Assembly (NCBI GenBank): GCA_964475835.1
Contig: CAYYYL010000009.1
Coordinates: 1-64,000 of the forward strand
Source of the DNA: JABDCI01 sp964475835
GTDB taxonomy: Bacteria; Verrucomicrobiota; Verrucomicrobiia; JABWAM01
Direction of reading: 5' to 3'
DNA length: 64,000 nucleotides
In this document: positions 24,818-33,075 of the stretch, one piece after another
Position numbering within the stretch: the first letter of the stretch is position 1
Layout of the letters: every line of letters begins with the position of its first letter
Program-made: the position numbers and the translations under genes
The notes under the pieces: generated by a model
Database searches by the model: none
What the model saw: the letters and a program-made list of their open reading frames with translations, nothing else
What the model was told of the DNA's origin: nothing

Positions 24818-27144
24818 TACAACTGACACAGGAGGATCTAGCCCGTCTGCTTTCTGGGGGTGCGAGAAAAGCTCATCTGATCGGGGTTGCCGGAAGTGGG
24901 ATGAGTGGTCTGGCCAGGTTGCTTGTGCAACGTGGGCATTCGGTGACGGGTTCCGATCTGACTGGGGGGCCGGATCCCGAACCTCTCCGTCATCCTCGAA
25001 TCCGCCGGTTTCGGGGGCATGCCGTGGATCATGTGGGGGACCCGGATTTTGTCTGTTATTCGTCCGCGATCGCAAATGACAATCCCGAGTTGTTGGAAGC
25101 TGAGCGTCGGGGAATACCCATTGTTCGTCGTGCCCGGGCCCTTGCCGCGATCATTCCACCGCAGAAACCCATCGTGGTTTCAGGGACGCATGGAAAGACC
25201 ACAACCTCCTCGATGATCGCCCACATCCTGACGGTGGCGGGAATGCATCCCTCGTTTTTTGTAGGTTCCTCCGTTCCTGTGCTGGGGACCAATGCAGCGA
25301 TTGGGACGGGGGATCTTTTTACGGTGGAAGCGGATGAGAGTGATGGTTCGATGAACGAATTCCGACCGGAGGATTTGATTATCCTTAATATTGAAGCCGA
25401 GCATCTCGATTTCTATCCCAACCTTGAAGCGATTGAACGGGCGTTTGAAGAGGTGGCCCGGGTGACTTCAGGGAAGGTGATCTATTGCGGGGATGATGCG
25501 GGGGCCCGTCGGGTGGGGAAAAAGATGAAGCATGCGGTGTCCTACGGGCTGTCGGACCGCTGCAGCTGGCGCGCAGAGAGGATAGCCTACCGGGAAAATC
25601 AAACCGAGTTTGATCTGTTTCACGAAGACATCCATCACGGTCGTGTGGTGTTGACGATTCCGGGGAGGCATAATGTGTCCAATGCGGTTGCAGCCCTTGC
25701 GGCGACGTTGCTCCGGGGAGTCGGGTTTGTCAGTGCGGCAAAAGCGTTGGAGGGGTTTCAGGGGGCGAACAGGCGTTTTCAACGGCTTTACGACGGAAAT
25801 GAATTTGTTGTTGTGGATGACTACGCGCATCATCCCAGCGAGGTGAAGGCAACGATCGAGGCCGCCAGACAGACGGCCCGAAAGCGGGTGGTGGCGGTGT
25901 TTCAACCCCACCGGTATTCACGGACCAAGGCTCTGCACAAGGAGTTTTCACGGGCATTTGACGGAGCGGATCGGGTGTTCATCACGGATGTCTATGCTGC
26001 AAGCGAAACCCCGATTGCCGGTGTGGATGGCAACCTCATCGCTGCCCATATTCCGGAGACGCAAGGGGCAATCGTTTCGCGAGTGGTGTATGAACCGGAT
26101 CTCTGGCGCTTAAAGGAGTATGTGGGGAGTGAAGTGAAGCCGGGGGATCTGGTGCTGGTGATGGGGGCGGGTAATATTTATCAGTTGGGACGTCAGCTTG
26201 CTGCGGAATTGAAGGTGTATGAGGAGTTGAAGAAGCTCGTGAGCGAAAAGACGGTATTGAGGCGCTACGAATCGATGGCCAAGAGGACATCGATGCGTGT
26301 CGGGGGATTCGCTAAATTGTGGGTGGAGCCTGCGAGTGAAGAGGATCTTGCAGCGATTTTGAAATATTGTGCGGCGTCGGGAACTGAAGAGGACCCGGTT
26401 CTTGCACGCGTCCGGCACGTCACATTTGTGGGACGAGGATCCAATCTTTTGGTGAGAGACACTGGGATTTCCGGAGTGACGATTCATCTCGGGGCCTTTC
26501 ATCAGATGGAAGCCCGGGGCGACCGCCTCCATGTCGGGGCGGGAGTCCGTTTAAAGCAGATTGCCATGCAGGCAAAAAAGGACGGGATTGCCGGATTTGA
26601 GTTCATGGAGGGGATTCCCGGGAGTCTGGGCGGGGCGCTCTGGATGAATGCGGGAGCCATGGGAAATGCCATTTTTGATGTGGTGGAGAAGGTTCGTTTG
26701 ATGGATTTGAAAGGGAATATTGTGGAAAAGAAACCTTCGGACCTGGATGTGCGTTATCGCAGCTGCAAGGGATTGGTGGGCAAGGTGGCACTTTCGGCGG
26801 TGTTGAAGGGGCATCCCGGCAAGGGCGATGAAATTGCGATGAAACTCAAGTCTTTCGAGCAGAAACGCTGGAAATCACAGCCCGCCGCCCCGAGTGCCGG
26901 TTGTATTTTCAAGAACCCTGAAACCATTCCCGCAGGCAAACTCATTGATGAGCTGGGGTTGAAAGGCTTAAACTTTGGAAAGGCTCGTGTATCGGAAGTT
27001 CACGGAAACTTTATCGTCAATGACGGGGGTGCGACGGCGAGCGATGTGCTTCATTTGATCACTTTGGTCAAGGATCGTGTTCGTAAGGAACGCGGGATTG
27101 AACTTGAAACGGAAGTGATTGTCATCGGAGACGAAAGATGGTGA
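24814..27144 (+). CDS. murC: fused MurC-MurB: UDP-MurNAc:L-alanine ligase / UDP-MurNAc dehydrogenase
   Basis: 776 residues in one uninterrupted frame. MurC occupies about 1-470: GVAGSGMSGLARLL, P-loop VSGTHGKTTTSSM (122-134), DESDGSMNEF and DDYAHHPSEVKAT. MurB occupies about 483-776: the FAD domain with RTSMRVGGFA, FVGRGSNLLVRD and GIPGSLGGALWMNAGAMG, then YRSCKG, SAGCIFKNP and the C-terminal RGIELETEVIVIG. The proton-donor position of MurB, usually Ser in GSVFKNP-type motifs, is Cys697 here, as in some type II MurB proteins. One polypeptide thus makes UDP-MurNAc and adds L-Ala. Such fusions are known from Verrucomicrobiota, which supports the taxonomic call. Confidence 0.95.
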   Translation: MIQLTQEDLARLLSGGARKAHLIGVAGSGMSGLARLLVQRGHSVTGSDLTGGPDPEPLRHPRIRRFRGHAVDHVGDPDFVCYSSAIANDNPELLEAERRGIPIVRRARALAAIIPPQKPIVVSGTHGKTTTSSMIAHILTVAGMHPSFFVGSSVPVLGTNAAIGTGDLFTVEADESDGSMNEFRPEDLIILNIEAEHLDFYPNLEAIERAFEEVARVTSGKVIYCGDDAGARRVGKKMKHAVSYGLSDRCSWRAERIAYRENQTEFDLFHEDIHHGRVVLTIPGRHNVSNAVAALAATLLRGVGFVSAAKALEGFQGANRRFQRLYDGNEFVVVDDYAHHPSEVKATIEAARQTARKRVVAVFQPHRYSRTKALHKEFSRAFDGADRVFITDVYAASETPIAGVDGNLIAAHIPETQGAIVSRVVYEPDLWRLKEYVGSEVKPGDLVLVMGAGNIYQLGRQLAAELKVYEELKKLVSEKTVLRRYESMAKRTSMRVGGFAKLWVEPASEEDLAAILKYCAASGTEEDPVLARVRHVTFVGRGSNLLVRDTGISGVTIHLGAFHQMEARGDRLHVGAGVRLKQIAMQAKKDGIAGFEFMEGIPGSLGGALWMNAGAMGNAIFDVVEKVRLMDLKGNIVEKKPSDLDVRYRSCKGLVGKVALSAVLKGHPGKGDEIAMKLKSFEQKRWKSQPAAPSAGCIFKNPETIPAGKLIDELGLKGLNFGKARVSEVHGNFIVNDGGATASDVLHLITLVKDRVRKERGIELETEVIVIGDERW

Positions 27145-27260
27145 GGAAAAATAGAGATCGAATGGAAATCAAAAGTCCAAATTCCTTGTTTAAAATCATG
27201 GATCCCAAGCGTTATTCCTGGATTTTCGGTTCCTGAAGCCTGAATTCCATTTCCCTTTTT

Positions 27261-28187
27261 ATGATTGATTTCAAGAAGCTGAAAATTGCGGTTTTGATGG
27301 GGGGGATATCCGCCGAGCGGGAGGTGTCGTTGCGTAGTGGGGCGGCTGCAGCAGCCGCGTTACGGCCGTTTGGATGCACCATTTACGAGGTGGATGTGAA
27401 AAATGCGGATCCCGATCTGCCGGAGGGACTGGATATCGCATTTCTTGCATTGCATGGGAGCGGGGGCGAGGACGGCACTCTTCAGGCGAATCTGGAGAAA
27501 CGGGGAATAGTGTTTACCGGTTCCGGCTCCGTGGCGAGCCGCCTGGCATTCGACAAGGTAGCTGCCAAGAAAGTGTTCCGTGATGCGGGGCTTCGGGTGG
27601 CCAGGGACCTGGTGTTTTCTTCCCGATCCCCAGGGGCCGTAGGGGACAGTGGTTTGGGGTACCCCCGGGTGGTCAAACCCTCCAAGCAGGGTTCGAGCAT
27701 CGGGATTCATATTGTCCGTTCCCAGGATGAAATGGAGGCGGCGTTAAAGGATGCTGCGGACAAGGATGATGAAATTTTGGTCGAGGAGTTTATCGCAGGA
27801 CGCGAATTGACGGTGGGGGTTCTTGGAGACAAACCCCTGCCGGTGATCGAGGTGCGCCCGAAGAGTGGATGGTATGACTATGCGAACAAGTACACCAAGG
27901 GTGCGACGGAGTACCTTGTTCCGGCCCCCATTGACGAGGGATTGAGGAGGAGGGTGCAGGAGGAGGCGCTCAAGGCACACCGTGTTCTGGGTTGCCGGGA
28001 TATGTCGCGTTCCGATTTTAGGATCGACCCCGCAAATGAAATTTATATTCTGGAAGTGAATACGATTCCCGGAATGACGGAGACGAGCCTTCTTCCCAAA
28101 GCGGCGGCTGAAGCCGGAATTACTTTTCCTCATTTATGTCTTGCTCTTGTCGAGCAAGCTCTCAATCGTGGAAGGGACCTTCAATGA
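27261..28187 (+). CDS. ddl: D-alanine:D-alanine ligase Ddl
   Basis: 308 residues, an ATP-grasp ligase making the dipeptide used by MurF. Motifs: VLMGGISAEREVSLRSG at the N-terminus, LHGSGGEDGTLQANLE (substrate loop), VVKPSKQGSSIGI, VEEFIAGRELTVGVLG, and the C-terminal EVNTIPGMTETSLLPKAA. ATG at 27261, 116 bp after murC-murB, the widest gap in this half of the cluster. The stop overlaps the ftsQ start (ATGA, 28184-28187). Confidence 0.95.
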   Translation: MIDFKKLKIAVLMGGISAEREVSLRSGAAAAAALRPFGCTIYEVDVKNADPDLPEGLDIAFLALHGSGGEDGTLQANLEKRGIVFTGSGSVASRLAFDKVAAKKVFRDAGLRVARDLVFSSRSPGAVGDSGLGYPRVVKPSKQGSSIGIHIVRSQDEMEAALKDAADKDDEILVEEFIAGRELTVGVLGDKPLPVIEVRPKSGWYDYANKYTKGATEYLVPAPIDEGLRRRVQEEALKAHRVLGCRDMSRSDFRIDPANEIYILEVNTIPGMTETSLLPKAAAEAGITFPHLCLALVEQALNRGRDLQ

Positions 28188-29074
28188 AGCTGTTTCGCAA
28201 TAAATCGCGCAATCGATTCCATCGACATGATCTGAAGCGTCTGGATTCCCGTCAACGGACCAAGTTTCGCACTCAACGTCAAAGGCGGCTTGCGATCATG
28301 GCTGTTTGTATTCTTGCCGGCCTTGGAATCCTGGGATGGGGAGGTTGGATGGCGATGAAAATGGGGCTTCGGACGATGTTTTCCGAAAATCCCACCTATC
28401 TGATTACGGATATTGTTGTTCAAAACTCCGGCGAGTTTTTGAAGCAGGATCAAATTCTTGAAATTCTTCGTGTTCGACGGGGACAAAACCTGTTTGCCCT
28501 GGATCTGGATCAAATGCGGCGCGATCTCGAATTGCGCTCGGTGGTGGAGAAGGCGGAGATTTCCCGTGGTTTGCCCGGGAGACTTCTGGTTCGGGTGACA
28601 GAGAGGGTGCCTGTGGCAAATATCAGCACCGGCAACAAGTCCGCATCTTATCAAATCGACCGCAATGGAGTGATCATGGATCTGGCCGCCTTTCAGAGAC
28701 GTTCACCCGAGTTGTGGAAGCGGATCGCCTCCCTGCCCGATATTACGGGCGCGCGAGTGACGGAGCTGAAGATCGGAAAGCCCACGACTTCGCCGGAGAT
28801 TTTTCAGGCACTGGGATTGATCCAGAAGATGGATCATTTGGATTTCGGATCGGCATTGGAGGTGACATCTATCGATGTATCCCGTCGTGGCATGCTGGTG
28901 GTGAGCACTTCGGATCAGACGGTGGTGAAAATCGGTCTAACTGATCTAGACGGCCAGCTGCAGAAACTCGCCTCCATTTTCCATGATGTGCGGCGCAGGT
29001 CGGAGCATATTTTGACGGCGGACCTCACGGTGAAGCAGGACATTCCCGTCACCACCGCCTTGAACCAACCCTGA
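28184..29074 (+). CDS. ftsQ: cell division protein FtsQ
   Basis: 296 residues from the ATG at 28184, which overlaps the ddl stop; an in-frame start at 28136 inside ddl is rejected. A strongly basic cytoplasmic end (about 1-40) is followed by a membrane helix (about 41-62) and a POTRA domain (about 78-150: ITDIVVQNSGEF, ILEILRVRRGQNLFALDLDQ, LPGRLLVRVTERVPVA). The beta domain follows. FtsQ, FtsL and FtsB form the periplasmic division subcomplex. Position between ddl and ftsA is canonical. Confidence 0.9.
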   Translation: MKLFRNKSRNRFHRHDLKRLDSRQRTKFRTQRQRRLAIMAVCILAGLGILGWGGWMAMKMGLRTMFSENPTYLITDIVVQNSGEFLKQDQILEILRVRRGQNLFALDLDQMRRDLELRSVVEKAEISRGLPGRLLVRVTERVPVANISTGNKSASYQIDRNGVIMDLAAFQRRSPELWKRIASLPDITGARVTELKIGKPTTSPEIFQALGLIQKMDHLDFGSALEVTSIDVSRRGMLVVSTSDQTVVKIGLTDLDGQLQKLASIFHDVRRRSEHILTADLTVKQDIPVTTALNQP

Positions 29075-29101
29075 CAACCTGTTGAAAAACCCCTGTTTCA
29101 C

Positions 29102-30343
29102 ATGATGTTCTCGAGAAAACCTCCCTTGATCGTGGGTCTGGATATTGGAACGAGTGCGATCAAGATTGCTGTGGGCGAGCGAAGGGCGGATGGCGGTTTA
29201 AGCCTGATGGGCAGTCATCGGGTCGAGTCCCGCGGTGTCCGAAAGGGGGAGGTGGTGCATCATGGCGAGGCCAGCACGGCCATCATGCAAGCCGTTCAGG
29301 AGGCCGAGGAGGCCCTGAACATGGAGATCGCCGAGGTGGAGCTTGCGTTGACCGGGGGCCATATCGATTCCGCGAATCAAAGGGGCACAGCGACCGTTTC
29401 AAGTGAGACCCATGAGATCAGTGAAGAGGACGTGGAGGAAGCGGTGACGAATGCGCGTGCGGGTGTTTTGCTCGCCGATGGCAAAGTGCTGCTTCATGTG
29501 ATCCGCCAGCAATTTTATGTGGATGGAAAGGATGGCGTAGCCAATCCTGTGGGGCTTCTGGGATCGCGCCTGGAGGCGGATGCCCATTGTATTTATGGGA
29601 TCGCGACCCGTTTTCAAAACACCCTGAATTGCCTGCACGAACGCCGGGAGACCTCCGTGGATGTGAATAACTGGGTGTTCAGCGGTCTTGCGAGCTCCCT
29701 GGCCATCCTCGATCGTCAGGACAAGGACTTGGGCTGTATTGTCCTGGATATGGGTGCCGGTACCACGGAATATGTGGTGTATGTGAAGGGGATGGTTCGT
29801 CAGACAGGGGTGCTGCCCATCGGAGGCGATCATCTGGTGAATGATCTTCTCCTGGGGTTGAAATTGCAGAGCCGGCGCCGTGCCGAGGCGATCATGCACG
29901 AATATGGCAGTGTCTGGCTTGATCCGACCATTCGCGGGAAAACGATCAAGGTGAAGACAAGCGATCTTCTGGTGGATCGTGAACGCCTGTTTCAACTTGA
30001 GCATATTCATCAGATTCTCAACGCCCGGATGGATGAGTTGCTTCGCATCATTCGTGATCGTGTGTTTGCGCAGGGGTTCCATGATCTGGTGGGGGCTGGG
30101 GTGTTTTTGACAGGAGGTTGTGCCCGGATTGCAGGTCTGGTGGAATTGACCCAATCGATATTCGAAATGCCCGCAACCCTCGCAGCGCCCCAGGGATTTG
30201 ACGGGCATGTGGAGCAATTTGCGGAACCGGAGATGTCGACGGTGGTGGGACTGGTGAAATATGGGCAGATCAAAAGGGGCGAAACGGTTTCCCAGCGTGG
30301 TATTGGGGCGTATGTGCGCCGTTTTCTCGGACTTTCCGCATGA
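29102..30343 (+). CDS. ftsA: cell division protein FtsA
   Basis: 413 residues, ATG at 29102 (a second ATG follows directly). Actin-like ATPase: phosphate-1 motif VGLDIGTSAIKIAVGE, the 1C subdomain around residues 85-170, phosphate-2 motif IVLDMGAGTTEYVVYV, and the adenosine motif GVFLTGGCARIAGL. The C-terminus has GAYVRRFLGLSA, which fits the amphipathic membrane-targeting helix (basic and aromatic/hydrophobic). FtsA tethers FtsZ to the inner membrane. The ftsZ ATG is 16 bp downstream. Confidence 0.95.
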   Translation: MMFSRKPPLIVGLDIGTSAIKIAVGERRADGGLSLMGSHRVESRGVRKGEVVHHGEASTAIMQAVQEAEEALNMEIAEVELALTGGHIDSANQRGTATVSSETHEISEEDVEEAVTNARAGVLLADGKVLLHVIRQQFYVDGKDGVANPVGLLGSRLEADAHCIYGIATRFQNTLNCLHERRETSVDVNNWVFSGLASSLAILDRQDKDLGCIVLDMGAGTTEYVVYVKGMVRQTGVLPIGGDHLVNDLLLGLKLQSRRRAEAIMHEYGSVWLDPTIRGKTIKVKTSDLLVDRERLFQLEHIHQILNARMDELLRIIRDRVFAQGFHDLVGAGVFLTGGCARIAGLVELTQSIFEMPATLAAPQGFDGHVEQFAEPEMSTVVGLVKYGQIKRGETVSQRGIGAYVRRFLGLSA

Positions 30344-30358
30344 CGGAGCTTTTTTTAT

Positions 30359-31684
30359 ATGAGCACGAATTCCTCCCAGCCAAACAAGCATGACAAGCCC
30401 GGGGCCGGTCCCCGCCGTTTGTTGGCGGAGAAAAAGGTGCGGATCAAGGTGGTGGGAGTGGGTGGAGCGGGGGTCAATGCGATTGACCGGCTTGTCCTTG
30501 ATGGATTTGATGAAGTCAGTCTTCTTGCGGTGAACACCGACGCTCAAGCCCTGGCTTCCTCGGTTGTTACCGAGAAACTTCAAATTGGGGAAAATCTGAC
30601 GCATGGACTCGGAGCCGGTGGTGATCCCCAGGTTGGACGGTTTGCCGCGATGGAGGATGTGGACCTGATCCGTGATTTTGTCGAAGGTTACGATCTTGTT
30701 TTTGTTGCGGCAGGTATGGGCGGCGGGACCGGTACGGGTGCGGGACCGATCGTCGCCCGTGCGGCGCGGGAGGAGGGCGCCCTGGTGCTTGCCCTGGTGA
30801 CCATGCCGTTTACGCATGAGGGAAAGCGACGGATGGAGATTGCGGATGCCGGAATCAAGACCATGCGTGATGCGGCGGATGCGGTGATTTGCATTCCCAA
30901 TGATAAATTGCTCGCCCTGGCAGATGAGGAGACCAGTGTGTTGGATGCTTTTCGCCCCACAGATGAATTTCTCAGCAATGGGGTCCGCAAAATCTGGCAG
31001 ATGCTGACGCGGACTGGGTTGATCAATATCGATTTTGCCGATCTCTGTTCCGTCCTGCGGCGTCAGAGCGGGGAGACTTTGTTCGGATTTGGAGAAGGCC
31101 ACGGGGCGACCAAAGTTGAGACAGCCCTCAAGGGGGCTCTCAGCAGCCCGCTATTGAGCGATTCGGTGGTTCTCTCCAAGGCGGAGAGCGTTTTGGTGGG
31201 AGTAACGCACGGCCCGGATTTCACCATGCCCCAATTGAAAAGCCTTCTGGATCAGTTGCATCAGCAGGTTGGACCGAAAGCTGCCTGCAAACAAGGGATT
31301 GTGGTGGATGAGAATTTTGCCGATCGTCTGACCGTGGTTGTGATCGCCTCCACGGGTGAAGCCATCACTTCCGAGGCGGCCACGGGGCGTCCCTTGAGAA
31401 AGAAACTTTCCGGAACGGAGAAAACTTCGAATGGAGAGGGATCCCCGGATATTCATAAGGAGGTGGATTCGGGGGTGGAATCCGGTGGGGAGCCCCTTCA
31501 CCGGAAGGGGCATCGCCGCAAACTTACGCATGAAGGGGCGGCCGATCAGCCCCATCAGGAAATCCTGAAGCTGGATGATGCGACCCTGGGGCTATTCGAA
31601 CGGGGAGAACGGACGGTGGTCAATGGAGAGGACCTGGATCGGCCTACTTTTCTTCGTCGTGGAATAGTTCTTAAAAACGGTTAA
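30359..31684 (+). CDS. ftsZ: cell division protein FtsZ
   Basis: 441 residues. After an approximately 25-residue polar extension comes the tubulin-like GTPase: VVGVGGAGVNAI (31-42), the tubulin signature GGGTGTG (121-127), and the T7 synergy loop segment INIDFADLC. A variable linker of roughly 75 residues follows, and the protein ends with RPTFLRRGIVLKNG, a good match to the conserved C-terminal peptide that binds FtsA. The T7 loop has ADLCSVL where most FtsZ have ADVRTVM, which is a mild divergence. Start ATG at 30359 with GGAG 8 bases upstream. Last gene of the dcw cluster. Confidence 0.96.
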   Translation: MSTNSSQPNKHDKPGAGPRRLLAEKKVRIKVVGVGGAGVNAIDRLVLDGFDEVSLLAVNTDAQALASSVVTEKLQIGENLTHGLGAGGDPQVGRFAAMEDVDLIRDFVEGYDLVFVAAGMGGGTGTGAGPIVARAAREEGALVLALVTMPFTHEGKRRMEIADAGIKTMRDAADAVICIPNDKLLALADEETSVLDAFRPTDEFLSNGVRKIWQMLTRTGLINIDFADLCSVLRRQSGETLFGFGEGHGATKVETALKGALSSPLLSDSVVLSKAESVLVGVTHGPDFTMPQLKSLLDQLHQQVGPKAACKQGIVVDENFADRLTVVVIASTGEAITSEAATGRPLRKKLSGTEKTSNGEGSPDIHKEVDSGVESGGEPLHRKGHRRKLTHEGAADQPHQEILKLDDATLGLFERGERTVVNGEDLDRPTFLRRGIVLKNG

Positions 31685-31751
31685 GATTCGGCCGATATAG
31701 AGACAGGTTCATCCCGGTCGGTTATCACCTCCGCGTTGAACAACTCAACGT

Positions 31752-32144
31752 ATGAAACGCCGAGGCCAAAAGGAATTGGATTTGACAATAGAAATATCCT
31801 TTCTGGAAGGATTGCGTCAGCAGTTGCCCAAAGATCCCGAGATTTTAAAAGTCCTTGGAGATGATTACACCCGCACGGGGCGCTGGGAGGATGGATTGCA
31901 GATTGATGTAGAGTTAGCACGACTTCTCCCCAGGGACCCCCTTGTACACTATAACTACGCTTGCAGTCTGGCCCTGACCGGAAAGGTCAAGGAAGCGGCG
32001 GATGCCCTTCTTCGGGCCATTCAACTGGGCTATCGAGAGTGGGTTTGGATCCGCACGGATCCCGACCTTGAAAATCTCCGGAAAAGCCCGGATTACGAGC
32101 GCATCCACCAGGTCATCCAGAGCCAGTCGAAACAAGGTGTCTGA
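31752..32144 (+). CDS. small TPR-repeat protein
   Basis: 130 residues, ATG at 31752. Residues about 10-100 show TPR-type helix pairs with the spacing and residues expected: LPKDPEILKVLGDDYTRTGRWEDG (in brief ILKVLGDDYTRTGRWEDG), then LPRDPLVHYNYACSLALTGKVKEAADALL with tetratricopeptide positions W/L/G/Y/A/F/A/P. The C-terminus resembles the TPR end motif of planctomycete and verrucomicrobial proteins (DPDLENLRKSPDY). A soluble adaptor for protein contacts; it follows ftsZ by 67 bp, but a link with division is speculative. Confidence 0.7.
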   Translation: MKRRGQKELDLTIEISFLEGLRQQLPKDPEILKVLGDDYTRTGRWEDGLQIDVELARLLPRDPLVHYNYACSLALTGKVKEAADALLRAIQLGYREWVWIRTDPDLENLRKSPDYERIHQVIQSQSKQGV

Positions 32145-32265
32145 AAGGGGAAGGGTAACCCCTTAGCATTCAACATTCTTATACAATCATGAATCCGAAA
32201 AAGCGAAAATATTTTCCAAATTTGCTAAAGTCAGGGTCGTTCACTGGGCTTACGTTCATATCAGA

Positions 32266-32718
32266 ATGGAAGCTATTACCGGAATCATTCAGTCGCTCCA
32301 AAGGAAGCGGGTCATACGGCTTATGAGGGGGCGTGAAGCATTGACGGCGGACCAGTTTGGGAGCCGGTTTTTCACCTCGGAAAAGGCGAGGATTGCGGTG
32401 AAAGTGAGGGATATTTTGGGGCGTCACTTTCCCATGGATGTATCCCGGATTCATCCGAACGACGAATTGGTTCGGGATTTGAGGATGCCCATGTTGAACA
32501 CCCTTTCCATTTTTCAGTTCCTCCTCGATATCGAGGAGGAGTTTTGTGTGTTTTTCGACGGGGAGACGGAGGAAACCTTTCGCACGTTGCGTGACGTCGT
32601 CGATTTTGTCGCTTCCAAGACGCGCGTCCGTTCGAGTGTCGCCACCATGCCGCTGACCTTGAAGGGGCTCCCTTTGGAAATGCATTTAAATGCCTCCGGA
32701 TCAGCTCTTAAATCTTAA
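32266..32718 (+). CDS. acyl-carrier-protein-like protein without the phosphopantetheine serine
   Basis: 150 residues, ATG at 32266. Residues about 38-115 follow the ACP helix pattern: ARIAVKVRDILGRHF, ELVRDL, LSIFQFLLDIEEEF and TLRDVVDFVASK. Where an ACP has the DSL motif (after the aspartate of the first loop), this protein reads DLRMPMLNTL, so the attachment serine is replaced and no 4'-phosphopantetheine could be carried. N- and C-terminal extensions (about 35 residues each) are unlike normal 80-residue ACPs. It may be a structural or regulatory ACP-like domain. Identification rests on pattern only. Confidence 0.55.
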   Translation: MEAITGIIQSLQRKRVIRLMRGREALTADQFGSRFFTSEKARIAVKVRDILGRHFPMDVSRIHPNDELVRDLRMPMLNTLSIFQFLLDIEEEFCVFFDGETEETFRTLRDVVDFVASKTRVRSSVATMPLTLKGLPLEMHLNASGSALKS

Positions 32719-32990
32719 CCCATCCACGACCATGCCAACCCATCGACCCGTCCGAAAAAGCAAATCTTCCAAACGCGAAGTTCCTCTCGAGCTTTACATC
32801 AAAGTGATCAGCATTCCTGTCCGTTGCCGGGGAAGTTCGTCCAATGGTGTGACCACTCGAATTCCGATCCATTTCAAACGAGATTAGAGGAGTTCTGTTC
32901 CGCTTCCAGCGAACCTGCCATTGGTCTGTCGATATTCCCGGAAAGGAATGGGTGGAATGCTCAGCTTGTGTTACGAGGGCGCCTTGATTC

Positions 32991-33018
32991 TGGACAATTC
33001 CCGCATGCGAAGTATAGT
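32991..33018 (+). promoter_or_regulatory. sigma-70-type promoter of the beta-glucosidase gene
   Basis: TGGACA at 32991-32996 (5 of 6 to the -35 consensus), a 16-bp spacer and TATAGT at 33013-33018 (5 of 6 to the -10). Transcription would begin near 33025, about 50 bp before the ATG and just upstream of the palindromic operator. Confidence 0.55.
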
Positions 33019-33031
33019 CATTCGACAAGGT

Positions 33032-33045
33032 TGTAAGCGTTTACC
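33032..33045 (+). promoter_or_regulatory. LacI/CcpA-type operator
   Basis: TGTAAGCGTTTACC fits the cre/LacI-family consensus TGWNANCGNTNWCA at all positions but the last, and contains the near-palindrome GTAA-GCGT-TTAC with the central CG typical of LacI-family sites. Lying just after the predicted start point of the GH1 gene, it suggests sugar-responsive repression. No LacI-family gene is present in the window. Confidence 0.6.
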
Positions 33046-33075
33046 ATTCTCCGTTTTGTTTTCATTTCCCCCTTT

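Larger units (their letters stand above)
32719..33075. other. intergenic region before the beta-glucosidase
   Basis: 357 bp. A short plus-strand frame at 32731-32886 would encode 51 basic residues (starting MPTHRPVRKSKSSKREVPL), but it has no ribosome site and no recognisable family, so it is not called as a gene. The right-hand 85 bp contain a promoter and a LacI-type operator, listed separately. No terminator is evident. Confidence 0.5.

Noticed and set aside
29399..31102. 567-codon minus-strand frame across ftsA and ftsZ
   Set aside because: It covers the coding strands of two universal division genes, and its His/Gln/Lys-rich translation has no domain.
32731..32886. 51-codon frame MPTHRPVRKSK after the ACP-like gene
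   Set aside because: No ribosome site, basic composition without a family, and no overlap with neighbours; kept only as a note in the intergenic entry.
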